Part shown: in pieces, positions 1 through 8,411 of the stretch | Numbering within the stretch: the first letter of the stretch is position 1 | How the letters are laid out: each line of letters begins with the position of its first letter | Origin: Nemertoderma westbladi | Lineage: Eukaryota; Xenacoelomorpha; Nemertodermatida; Nemertodermatidae | Assembly: GCA_032718475.1 (NCBI GenBank) | Contig: JAUCBJ010007422.1 | Coordinates: 1 to 31,398 of the forward strand | Length of the DNA stretch: 31,398 nt | Direction: 5' to 3' | Translations under genes and position numbers: made by a program | The notes under the pieces: model-generated | The model's input: the letters and a program-made list of their open reading frames with translations, nothing else | Told to the model about the DNA's origin: nothing | The model's database searches: none

Positions 1-1050
1 TATAATATTATTTTACTACTCTTTGTTTTTGGTGGTTAAACTATTCTAATTATTTTTGGTGCTATTTAAGTCTTAAAAATTTTATATCTTTAGTGCTTAA
101 AAGATATTTCTAGAACTCGTTTGACGGTCACTAACAGAGATAGGCGTAGCATTAAACATTATTTAAAATTATTTCTAGGTTGGCCTTTCCAAGACCTACC
201 GGTAACAACAACCGCTGTTGTAGCATTTTACATTGTCTTAATCTGTTAGATTTATGTGCTGAGTCCCTTATTAAAGTTTGTGTTCTAGCCCCGCCTATGA
301 GGCTAAAAAAATACTATTTTACTTCAATACTTCTTATTCTCTAGTACTTTATAGTATTAGGCTATTTCAAGGCATTTAAAGATCCGAGCGGTAGTACATA
401 ATACCGCTACATATTATTTACATTTTGTGTCTTGAAAAAACGCGAAACAATGACAATTGATTCAATATAATTAGTACTTCTTCGTTTTTTATTGCCGCAG
501 CCAAATTATATTGAGCGTGGATGGTGAATGTTGCTGTCGCCATGTGGATCATGGTAGAAGCTGACAGGAAACAATGGAGAAACATTTATAGGTTTATGCA
601 GAAAACATTTTTGATGGTTTTATATCTAGCATACATAGCATTTGGAATGTTTTTAATATAAATTATGTTCATATTGAATATGTGCATTCTTTAAAATATC
701 TTGGACATTTAATAGGCGTCTGATTTTAGTGATGATTGTGAAATTAAGGGGGGGGGGGGGGGGCAAAAAGTTTTTTATTTTTTTTTATCACATGCCGAAT
801 TTAATGGAGATTTCAAATCTGCAAGAAATTTTCTCTTATCTTTTCTCAAACTAATTAAAACCAATTAAGTAATTTCTACGCTAGAGCTAACATACTGATT
901 CGTAAGTTTTATTTCTGCTTTCTATTTTTGCTAATTGCTAATTTTGCTAATTTGCTAATTGGTCTTAGTAGTCTTTTATGTACATTTCAATTTGACAGAG
1001 AATCAATGGGTGTGGTGATTTACTCTAACCTTGGCGCTCACCTAGGAAAT
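1..1050. other. AT-rich non-coding stretch with a G16 run
   Basis: No convincing gene is visible. Open frames here are short and need TTG starts. A run of 16 G lies at 748-763. The right edge abuts the 3' end of a minus-strand LINE copy. Confidence 0.6.
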
Positions 1051-1917
1051 ATTACTACTGATATCGGCGTGCTGCATTGCAGCTGCATTATATATATTAC
1101 ATATATATTAAGTATGATGTGCCAGCTTGTCGACAAAATTTAGCCGCCTCAACTCTCTATCACCCATGACATTTGCAGATCATCTTTAACACCAGTGTCC
1201 TTCATGATCGTCTCAAGAAAGTCATGGGCTGTACACCATACTTCACTCATGAGGCTGCCAAAGCACAAGATTATGCACTGGCTGGTCCTCACGGCGAAAG
1301 CAATGTCCTGCAAAGCGGAGGCGATTTTGTTCTAGTGTCAAGCTTGGGGGAACCAATGAGACACCTCCAATGTTATATAGTGTCTGGTTGGAGATGTGTG
1401 CATTGTACTTGACACAATGAACACGGCGTAGCATTCTTGTGAATGTGCCATCCAGAGATTTGGTGTCCTCAGAAGTTAGAGCCCAGCATGGGCTCCCATA
1501 GAGGAGTACTGGAACTACTGCTGCTCTAAATAATCGGACCTGAAGTTTCTGATTAATTCTCGGTGACTCCCAAATCTTGGAAAGCCTATTCAAGGCGGCC
1601 CATGCCTTTCCCTTACGTATTCGAAGTTCCTCACCTGACTTCCGGATCCATGATCCTAGGTAACAGAAGTCGTCCACATGCTCAAGCATACCATCCTTTG
1701 AGCTTATGCTCATCCGATCAGAGACTTGCTGAGGACTTTCAAAGTTAACTGTCAAAATTTTGGTCTTTCTGGAGTTAATAAAAAGACCAACACTAGAAGC
1801 AGCATGTTCTAATGAGCTGAGGAGCCGTTGGGCTCCCTCTAGTGACTCTGAGAGTACTCTAAGTCATCATCATGTAGGTGGCAAATTTTCTTGATCATTG
1901 ACCTAGAATACCTGACA
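1051..1917 (-). mobile_element. RTE-like LINE copy with a 2.9-kb internal deletion
   Basis: Reading the minus strand, 1917 down to about 1868 matches the 5' UTR start of the copy at 4783 (shared core ATGATCAAGAAAA and TTGCCACCT). The sequence then jumps, at a shared ATGA, directly into the RT region matching 7718 onward (GATGACTTA, then GAGTACTCTC). It continues through the RT C-terminus to the family 3' end, whose ATGCAGCTGCAATGCAGCA block and (AGT)2 tail are also seen at 16348-16396. About 2.9 kb is missing relative to the copy at 4783. This copy keeps both natural ends but lacks the endonuclease and the RT active site, so it cannot be autonomous. Confidence 0.8.
1243..1755 (-). pseudogene. 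RT thumb and C-terminal remnant of the RTE-like LINE
   Basis: A 170-residue open frame is nearly identical to the C-terminal part of the LINE protein ending near 8319. It contains LLYGSPCWALTSEDTKSLDG and the downstream FAGHCFRREDQ motif typical of RTE-like invertebrate LINE proteins. The RT catalytic Asp motifs (FADD block) lie upstream of the deletion point and are absent. The frame breaks near 1243; homology continues in another frame to about 1130, where ATTTTGTCGACAAG matches 16314-16327. It is a dead fragment. Confidence 0.8.
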
Positions 1918-2269
1918 TGACCTTTAATAAGAATTCGTCATATTTCATTTATAATTTATAATATTTGTGTAATTCAACTTTCAATTATATATTAAATAAA
2001 TACATGTTACTCACTATCACACGTTCTATCAATCAAAATGATGATGTTTTCTGCAATTATTTTATAAAAAATGGTTCATAATTTCGATTGAAATATCCTA
2101 CTGTTAATATATTCAAAGTTAATAAAACGCCAATACTGTGGATGGATTTATCCCACTGGTTTTGCAAGAAATACTATAATTATATTTTTGACATGTAAAA
2201 TTAATTGTAAATAAATTGAATATAAGGAGATCTCCACAATACTAATCCACTATCGATAATCTATAATTT
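1918..2269. other. AT-rich spacer, nothing recognised
   Basis: No open frame of note, no recognisable repeat end and no RNA gene is visible between the LINE 5' end and the 91-bp minisatellite. Confidence 0.6.
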
Positions 2270-2640
2270 AGTTTTAGTTTTAGGCCTGGAGCTGGACTGT
2301 ATGGTGTGGTGTGGTGTCTGTATATGATCCTAAAGAGTGAACATATATGGTTGAGCGACTAGTTTTAGTTTTATGCCTGGAGCTGGACTGTATGGTGTGG
2401 TGTGGTGTCTGTATATGATCCTAAAGAGTGAACATATATGGTTGAGCGACTAGTTTTAGTTTTATGCCTGGAGCTGGACTGTATGGTGTGGTGTGGTGTC
2501 TGTATGTGATCCTAAAGAGTGAACATATATGGTTGAGCGACTAGTTTTAGTTTTAGGCCTGGAGCTGGACTGTATGGTGTGGTGTGGTGTCTGTATGTGA
2601 TCCTAAAGAGTGAACATATATGGTTGAGCGACTAGTTTTG
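2270..2640. repeat. 91-bp minisatellite, four units plus a stub
   Basis: Units begin at 2270, 2361, 2452 and 2543, and a 7-base stub begins at 2634, so the period is exactly 91 bp. Each unit starts AGTTTTAGTTTTA and contains GTATGGTGTGGTGTGGTGTC. Copies differ only at a few sites (TAGGCC or TATGCC, GTATATG or GTATGTG). The two variants are distributed 1-4 and 2-3 for the first site, but 1-2 and 3-4 for the second. Confidence 0.95.
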
Positions 2641-2671
2641 GTTAGGTTAGGTTTATGTTCTTCTAGCATTG

Positions 2672-2788
2672 TATGTATCAGTAGCTTAGCTGGTGACCTA
2701 TGCTGATAGGTTTGGAATGCAACTGTGTGCGTTCGATTTTCGCCATCCGTTTGGCAAGCTAGTTGAGATACGTCTGTCTAATTGTCTG
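2672..2788 (+). mobile_element. tRNA-derived SINE-like unit
   Basis: TAGCTTAGCTGGTGACC resembles a tRNA A box (pol III promoter) and GCGTTCGATTTTCG, about 45 bases on, resembles a degenerate B box. An anticodon arm cannot be folded with confidence, so this is more likely a SINE head or decayed tRNA relic than a working tRNA gene. It sits between the minisatellite and the inverted repeat at 2789. Confidence 0.4.
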
Positions 2789-3075
2789 TACATTTATTAT
2801 AGGAAGGGATCTAGGGGTCTTAACCTCGAATGATAAGTTTATTTTACCGAAAATATCTTATCTTTTATTGGCGCAATTGTAGGACTAATCCCATCACATG
2901 CGTACTTTTTAACCGGGTAGTGTACAAATTTAGGAATCGCGTAATTTTTCTTGAAATTAATATCTCATAACTCTCCAAACCACGTACATAAAAAGATAAA
3001 AGATAAGTTATTTTCGGTAAAATAAACTTATCATTCGAGGTTAAGACCCCTAGATCCCTTCCTATAATAAATGTA
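2789..3075. mobile_element. MITE-like inverted repeat with 80-bp arms
   Basis: The left arm (2789-2868) and right arm (2996-3075) are reverse complements with one mismatch, separated by 127 bp. The outer ends are TACATTTATTATAGG and its complement; each starts at a TA, as expected for TA-targeting Tc1/mariner-type MITEs, but no longer target duplication is evident. No transposase is encoded. A transcript would form a long hairpin. Confidence 0.75.
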
Positions 3076-3319
3076 TAATAACAAATACCTCGATAAATAC
3101 AGCTTGCCAACACATTGTTGCTATCAATAATTGTCTGTAGTGTGTTCTGTATGTTCAAATGAAACTGTAATAGTTGACCTACAATAATCTTGTGTCTAGC
3201 AGGATGTATACAGGGTAAGGACAGGCAGATCACCGCCAATAAATAATTCTGGCTTATTCTCTCTCTGCTGCATTACAAAACTCGATCCAATTGGCCACTC
3301 GGCAACAAATCATTTATCA

Positions 3320-3781
3320 TTGATAGAGTCCCGGACCGAACCCAGGGGGTGGACAGAGAGCCGGACCGAACCAAGGGGGCGGACAGAGTCCCGGACCGAA
3401 CAAGGGGGCGGACAGAGTCCCGGAACGAACCCAGGGGGTGGACAGAGACCCGGGCCGAATCAAGGGGGCGGACAGAGACCCGGACCGAACCAAGGCAAGG
3501 GGGCCGACAATTACCCACAGTTGACTTATGGGGCAGACAGAGACCCGACCCGAACCCAGGTGGCGGACAGAGACCCGACCCGAACCCAGGTGGCGGACAG
3601 AGACCCGACCCGAAACCAGGTGGCGGACAGAGACCCGACCCGAACCCAGGTAGCGGACAGAGACCCGGCCGATCGAAGGGGGCGGACAGAGACCCGGACA
3701 GAACCAAGGGGGCGGACAATTACCCACAGTTGGCTTATGGGGCAGACAGAGACCCGAACCGAACCCAGGGGGGGGGGGGGG
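3320..3781. repeat. GC-rich 30-bp minisatellite ending in G14
   Basis: Degenerate 30-bp units of the type GGCGGACAGAGACCCGGACC plus CGAACCCAGG fill the region. Two longer interruptions sharing ACAATTACCCACAGTTG (about 3507 and 3715) show a higher-order pattern. The period is a multiple of three and the unit lacks stops, so several frames on both strands stay open for 88-192 codons (for example a ten-residue GGGQRPDPNP repeat). No start context, domain or splice structure supports a gene. A G14 run at 3768-3781 closes the array. Confidence 0.9.
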
Positions 3782-3929
3782 CACAGCCACACAGTGGATT
3801 CTAGACAATGTACAGTAACACATAAAGATGAAAGTTCACTTACTCAAAAATGGTACGCTATGGTGATGGAAGCGTTGCTGGGCGACCTAAATAGTTAAGA
3901 GATTATTGGGAGGTGGTGAACTCAATAGG

Positions 3930-4215
3930 GCCAGGATATGGGTATTTCTCATATCATATGAAATCTACTTTATCGTAAAGGAAGAGCACAGAGCTCAGGC
4001 AGAGGCGATTATAGCAGGAACCGGCATCCAACTTCCCTATGGACACCGGGTACTTGGATCTGTAATAGGATCTCAGCCAGCCTGTCAGACATTCATATCA
4101 CAGCGAGTCGGCCAACTACAAAAGGAGTTACCTTGATTAAATGATTTCGCAGGTTCAGCCCCACACCCCGTTTACAGCTGCCTAATGTATGCAGCCTAAT
4201 GTATGTAAAGTTTAC
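3930..4215 (+). pseudogene. Reverse transcriptase C-terminal scrap, unnamed RT family
   Basis: The frame at 3906-4136 contains IVKEEHRAQAEAI, then GHRVLGSVIGS, then a C-terminal FISQRVGQ segment. From memory this resembles the region after the YADD motif in an RT family abundant in cnidarian and other invertebrate genomes (lysine-rich capture segment, then G-R-LG-x-IG). After the TGA, QPHT-like residues at about 4159 fit the next conserved block of the same family, again interrupted by a stop. The upstream RT core is missing and the 30-bp minisatellite lies on that side. Family assignment is by eye only. Confidence 0.4.
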
Positions 4216-4325
4216 TTATCTCTCTCGTACAACCCCAGATTTCGTGGAAAACTTGTTCCATTTGTGCGTTTGCTTTTGATTTATTGGTTCACGGTCTTTG
4301 ACATAAGTGACCATTATTACCGTAA

Positions 4326-4358
4326 TGTGTGTGTGTGTGTGTGTTAGTGTGTGTGTGG
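4326..4358. repeat. (GT)n microsatellite
   Basis: Alternating TG interrupted once by TA. Similar tracts lie at 9745-9766 and, as (CA)n, at 13320-13354. Confidence 0.95.
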
Positions 4359-4782
4359 GCAAATGGTGTAAACTGGGGACACATCCCATAATTTTCACCC
4401 ACAAAACGGGGACATCGTGCAGACTGGGGACGACCCCGATTTGAAAAGACTAAAAAACCTAATTAGAACACTAATTAACATAAATATATCATTAATTCAA
4501 TGGTATCTTCATTTGTCCACGATTTGTTAAAAATAAGTGTACAGGGTGTGAGTGTGTCTTCTGTATGTGTCCCCGAACCAATAGTAAGTTGCGTACCAAT
4601 TCCTGTGTCCCCATAGTGCCGGTAACCGTCGTGTATGTATCATTTTTCCTAATTCCATGACGTCACCAGCTTAATTGTGCAAATAGAGGACATAACACAA
4701 ATTAATAGTATTGACTGATGTCTACAGACAAATTATTGTAAGGAAGTTAGTTTACCAGCTTAGTCAGTTTATCTGTTGTCAG
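4359..4782. other. Non-coding stretch with repeated GGGGACA/TGTCCCC motifs
   Basis: No gene is seen. AACTGGGGACA and related words occur near 4371 and 4419, with TGTCCCC near 4567 and 4601. The same motif recurs in both orientations at 8740-9700, which suggests a decayed dispersed repeat beside the (GT)n tracts. Confidence 0.5.
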
Positions 4783-4956
4783 GTCAGGTAATCTAGGTCA
4801 TTGATCAAGAAAACTTGCCACCTCCATGCAGCATAAAGGAGGTGCCACCTGTAGCTGCATAGACCCTCTTACTAGGGCAAATCTGGTCCTGTAACTAGGA
4901 CCCCCTTCGTTCTGGGATAAGGACGCCCTTGGTCCTGGATTAAGGACCCATATACT

Positions 4957-5146
4957 TGGCTGCAGGGGTATATGGCTTGACCAGGCAGATGGTGATCTAC
5001 CAATGGCTGGTCAGGAGTAGAGTGTTCTCATGTCCACTCTGAGAGCACTTACACTACGACCTGCACCTGGCAGCAAGGGTACAGGGCATGACCCAGCAGA
5101 TGAGCTGCAACAGCCAATGGTGGGTCATGTGCGCCAGAGTAGATAT
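4957..5146 (+). repeat. Imperfect direct repeat in the LINE 5' UTR
   Basis: Two segments of about 70-80 bp (starting near 4957 and 5068) share the order TGGC-GCA, GGGTA, GGC-TGACC, GCAGATG, CCAATGG and TGGTCA. The offset is about 111 bp. Such monomers could be promoter units of the LINE; that is inference only. Confidence 0.55.
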
Positions 5147-5262
5147 GGGTGATGGGCCTCATATCTGACTCCATTGCGACACCCACCCTGTGGAATGGCT
5201 AACCAGGGTGTGGTATTTGCCCCGAGAGCTAACTCGGCGAAAAAGCACCCCCAACCCCCACT

Positions 5263-5772
5263 ATGGATTACATTAGCAATGCGGAGGTCCGGCCACTAGA
5301 GGCCAGTGGAATTACCGGACACAATCGGCCTCACAGGCGTCAGTTAACTCCTGACCGGCTGCCTGTCTCACCCCCTACTGGAGAGAGAGCAGCCAACAAT
5401 TCTTTGAGTCCCTTTCCTGATGACCTTTCTTGCCCAAACCCTGGGTCACCAGGGAGGCCAGATTGTGATGGGGAGAAGGATTCTGGAGTTGGAGGCTACT
5501 CTCATGTTCCACCCCGACCAACAAAGCCATTGGTGAATCTGAGGCAAGTCAGTAGACTAGCTTCAGTAAACACCCTAACACTCGGGTCCCCAATGCGACA
5601 AGGTGAGCTGACTGCATTGGCAGATAAGCTTTCTCTTAGCGCAGTGGGTGTTCAAGAGCACCGAATGCAGACTGGACAGACTGATGAGTTTCTGATTAAG
5701 GACATGGGGGCGGTTGGCGACTCGCCCTCGCGTCAGCAGATGATAGTGGCAATGGTGGAATTAGTCTATTGA
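5263..5772 (+). pseudogene. LINE ORF, N-terminal part: Pro-rich leader and endonuclease start
   Basis: The frame begins at an ATG 480 bp into the element and encodes a Pro/Arg-rich, probably disordered leader. The start of an APE-type endonuclease follows: VNTLTLGSPMRQGELTALA, then GVQEHRMQ, holding the conserved Asn and Glu of the active site. The endonuclease continues in another frame. The switch lies in GGGGG at 5706-5710: codons after 5712 in the third frame read GWRLALASADDSGNGG, which fits the next endonuclease block, and join the downstream frame. The final 20 or so residues before the stop at 5772 are therefore out of frame. One indel separates the two halves of what was a single polyprotein. 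Confidence 0.85.
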
Positions 5773-8411
5773 TGAATCCAACTGCACATTCAGCATTGGA
5801 CAAAATAGACCAAATCTCTAACCGCATCATCCGTTGCCACTTCTCATGTTCTGGAAGACTGGCTAAGAAGTTTCCTAAGGTGGTTCTGATTGTGTGCTAC
5901 TCTCCAACTAGTGTTGCCCCTGTAGAGGAGGTGGAAAATTTCTACCACAATCTACAAGCAGCTACTGATGGAGTGGATCAGCATGCATTCTTAACATTCC
6001 TGGGAGACTTTAATGCAAGTCTGCATCAATCACCTACATCGCCCTGGGTCTATAGCAATAGTGTTAACCGAAATTCTGTCCATCTTCAGGATTTTATCTC
6101 TGGAAATGGATTGTTTTCGGCTGGAACCCAGTTCAAGAAGCGAACTGGAAAGCTATGGACTCATAGTGGACCCAGTGGTCACAAGTCCCAGATAGACCAT
6201 ATTCTGTTTCGTAGGAAATACAGGAGCTCTATACAAGACTGTAATGCATTTACACTTCGACCCTTCTCCAGTGATCACTGCCTTATTGTGGCCAAGGTAA
6301 GACTTAGTCTGCGTGCTAGCAGAACAACGAAATCTGCCTTGCCGCGGATTGACTGGTCCTCTCTGTTGCAACAGCCAAGTGTGAGATCCAGCTTCACACT
6401 ACAGCTGAGCAACAGGTATGAGGTTCTTGCCTCTGAGGCGGCAGATCACTGTGAGGGCTATACTGCCTTTACAGAAGCAGTTAAGTTAGCAGCTGCAGAA
6501 ACAGTTCCTGTATACCCTCGAAACAGGAAAAGGGCCCCCTGGACTGACAACAAAATTCAGAAGTGCCGAAATGACCTTCGTAAGGCACAGAAAGAGTCCC
6601 GACTCAAACAGACTACAGCGGCCAAGAATGCAGTTAAGGCTGCATCTAGGTCCCTGAACAGGCAGTACTCTGTTAATCTACAGGAGCTAATAAACCAACA
6701 GGTTGATGCCATCAATGATGCTGACGACAGCAGGCAATCATCCCAGGCATGGAAATCGATCAATCTGCTAACTGGGCGGAAAAGCCAACCAACCACCAAG
6801 GTTAAGGCTGAATCACCAGCCGATCGCCTCAATGGTTGGAAAGCCCACTTTGAAAAGCTCCTCAATAATGACAGGGTATTGCCTGATAACTTTATAGAAG
6901 TAAAAGTGTCTGAGTCTGTACTCCCAGATATTTCCATTGGCGATATCTCCTTTGCAGAAGTGAAGGCTGCTGCAAATGGCATTAAGACCAATCGTGCCAG
7001 TGGAGTAGATGGTGTTCCCCCTGAGGTCTTTAAAATACCTGAGTGTTTAAAGCTCATCTATCCCATCATAGTAGACATGTACCGAACAACAAGAGTCCCA
7101 CAAGAAATGAAAACAAATAAGTTGGTGCCAGTTCCCAAGAAGGGCAACCTAACACTCTATGGTTCTTTTCGGGGAATCTCATTGATCTCGATTGCTGCAA
7201 AGCTATACAATAGGATTCTATTAAATCGCATCAGGGATCCCATTGAGAGACTGCTCCGTGGAAATCAGAATGGGTTCCGTAAAGGTCATGGGACCATGGA
7301 GCCCATTTTGGCACTTATTAGAAGGATAATTGAAGAATTATCAAAAAAGAAAGACAGGCATCTGGGTGTTATCTTTGTTGACTTCTTCAAGGCCTTTGAT
7401 TCAGTCTCTCACTCACGTATGTTCAGCATACTTTCATTATATGGGATTCCTGATGAAATTATTGCAGCAATCAGATCAGTATACGATGGTTCGACAACAT
7501 TTGTATCTACTGTTGACGGTGACACAGAACCATTTGAAGTGTTATGGGGCGTCCCCCAAGGAGAAACACTTGCACCATTCTTGTTCATTATTTTGGTTGA
7601 CTATGTTCTACGCATGTCCTTAGATCATCATAATGATGATGGGGTGATGATAACTCCACCTACTGGCTCCAGAAGTCGAGGAAATCCTGCCAAGTACCTA
7701 ACTGATCTAGACTTTGCTGATGACTTAGGAGTACTCTCAGAATCATTAGAGGCAGCCCAACGGCTCCTCAGCTCATTAGAACATGCTGTTTCTAGTGTTG
7801 GTCTTTTTATTAACTCCAGAAAGACCAAAATTCTGACAGTTAACTTTGAAAGTCCTCAGCAAGTCTCTGATCGGATGAGCATAAGCTCAAAGGATGGTAT
7901 GCTTGATCATGTGGACGACTTCTGTTACCTGGGATCATGGATCCGGAAGTCAGGTGAGGATCTTCGAATACGTAAGGGAAAGGCATGGGCAGCCTTGAAT
8001 AGGCTTTCCAGGATTTGGAAGTCACCGAGAATTAATCGGAAACTTAAGGTCCGATTATTTAGAGCAGCAGTAGTTCCAGTACTCCTCTACGGGAGTCCAT
8101 GCTGGGCTCTAACTGCTGAGGACACCAAATCTCTGGATGGCACATTCACAAGAATGCTACGCCGGGTTCATTGTGTCAAGTACAATGCACACATCTCCAG
8201 CCAGACACTATATAACATTGGTGTCTCATTGGTTCCCTCAAGCTTGACACTAGAACAAAATCGCCTCCACTTTGCAGGACATTGCTTTCGCCGTGAGGAC
8301 CAGCCAGTGCATAATCTGAATCATGAACTGTTACATTACTTGAAGAAACATACCTTTAAATTTATTTCCAATGGCTTCTTTCTCCGCTTCGACATTGTTT
8401 TCGATGATTAG
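5712..8411 (+). CDS. LINE endonuclease and reverse transcriptase (broken polyprotein)
   Basis: The product would nick target DNA and copy the LINE RNA into the genome. Counting from the ATG at 5769 (880 residues), endonuclease blocks GDFNA (79-83), SQIDH (140-144) and SSDHCLI (167-173) keep their catalytic Asp and His residues. The reverse transcriptase follows: VPKKGNLTLYGSFRGISL, FVDFFKAFDSV near 536 (motif A Asp), GVPQGETLAPFLF (motif B) and LDFADDLGVL near 647 (motif C Asp pair). The thumb and C-terminal FAGHCFRRED region follow. All polymerase catalytic residues are present, but the N-terminal frameshift near 5710 and loss of the C-terminus after 8319 make it non-functional. The last 30 codons, to the stop at 8411, read into flanking DNA. 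Confidence 0.9.
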   Translation, partial: GWRLALASADDSGNGGISLLMNPTAHSALDKIDQISNRIIRCHFSCSGRLAKKFPKVVLIVCYSPTSVAPVEEVENFYHNLQAATDGVDQHAFLTFLGDFNASLHQSPTSPWVYSNSVNRNSVHLQDFISGNGLFSAGTQFKKRTGKLWTHSGPSGHKSQIDHILFRRKYRSSIQDCNAFTLRPFSSDHCLIVAKVRLSLRASRTTKSALPRIDWSSLLQQPSVRSSFTLQLSNRYEVLASEAADHCEGYTAFTEAVKLAAAETVPVYPRNRKRAPWTDNKIQKCRNDLRKAQKESRLKQTTAAKNAVKAASRSLNRQYSVNLQELINQQVDAINDADDSRQSSQAWKSINLLTGRKSQPTTKVKAESPADRLNGWKAHFEKLLNNDRVLPDNFIEVKVSESVLPDISIGDISFAEVKAAANGIKTNRASGVDGVPPEVFKIPECLKLIYPIIVDMYRTTRVPQEMKTNKLVPVPKKGNLTLYGSFRGISLISIAAKLYNRILLNRIRDPIERLLRGNQNGFRKGHGTMEPILALIRRIIEELSKKKDRHLGVIFVDFFKAFDSVSHSRMFSILSLYGIPDEIIAAIRSVYDGSTTFVSTVDGDTEPFEVLWGVPQGETLAPFLFIILVDYVLRMSLDHHNDDGVMITPPTGSRSRGNPAKYLTDLDFADDLGVLSESLEAAQRLLSSLEHAVSSVGLFINSRKTKILTVNFESPQQVSDRMSISSKDGMLDHVDDFCYLGSWIRKSGEDLRIRKGKAWAALNRLSRIWKSPRINRKLKVRLFRAAVVPVLLYGSPCWALTAEDTKSLDGTFTRMLRRVHCVKYNAHISSQTLYNIGVSLVPSSLTLEQNRLHFAGHCFRREDQPVHNLNHELLHYLKKHTFKFISNGFFLRFDIVFDD

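Larger units (their letters stand above)
4783..8319 (+). mobile_element. RTE-like LINE, nearly full length, 3' end missing
   Basis: This copy has a long 5' UTR (4783-5262), an endonuclease domain and a reverse transcriptase. Its 5' limit is inferred from homology with the minus-strand copy ending at 1917. Homology to the copy at 13680-16396 stops after CCAGTGCATAATCT (8319), so about 230 bp of coding sequence, UTR and the (TAG)n tail are missing. LINEs usually lose their 5' ends, so loss of the 3' end points to a later deletion or rearrangement. The clade (RTE/RTEX-like) is inferred from the APE-type endonuclease, the FADD RT motif, the C-terminal FAGHC-R block and the short-repeat tail. Confidence 0.85.

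Noticed and set aside
928-1412. Plus-strand small proteins (71 and 79 codons)
   Set aside because: They start at TTG or lie antisense to the minus-strand LINE remnant; both are shadows.
2270-2640. Regular repeats as a CRISPR array
   Set aside because: The units are contiguous 91-bp copies with no unique spacers, in an animal genome.
3273-3898. Five overlapping long open frames on both strands
   Set aside because: They are by-products of a stop-free 30-bp repeat; no start context, domain or splice sites support a gene.
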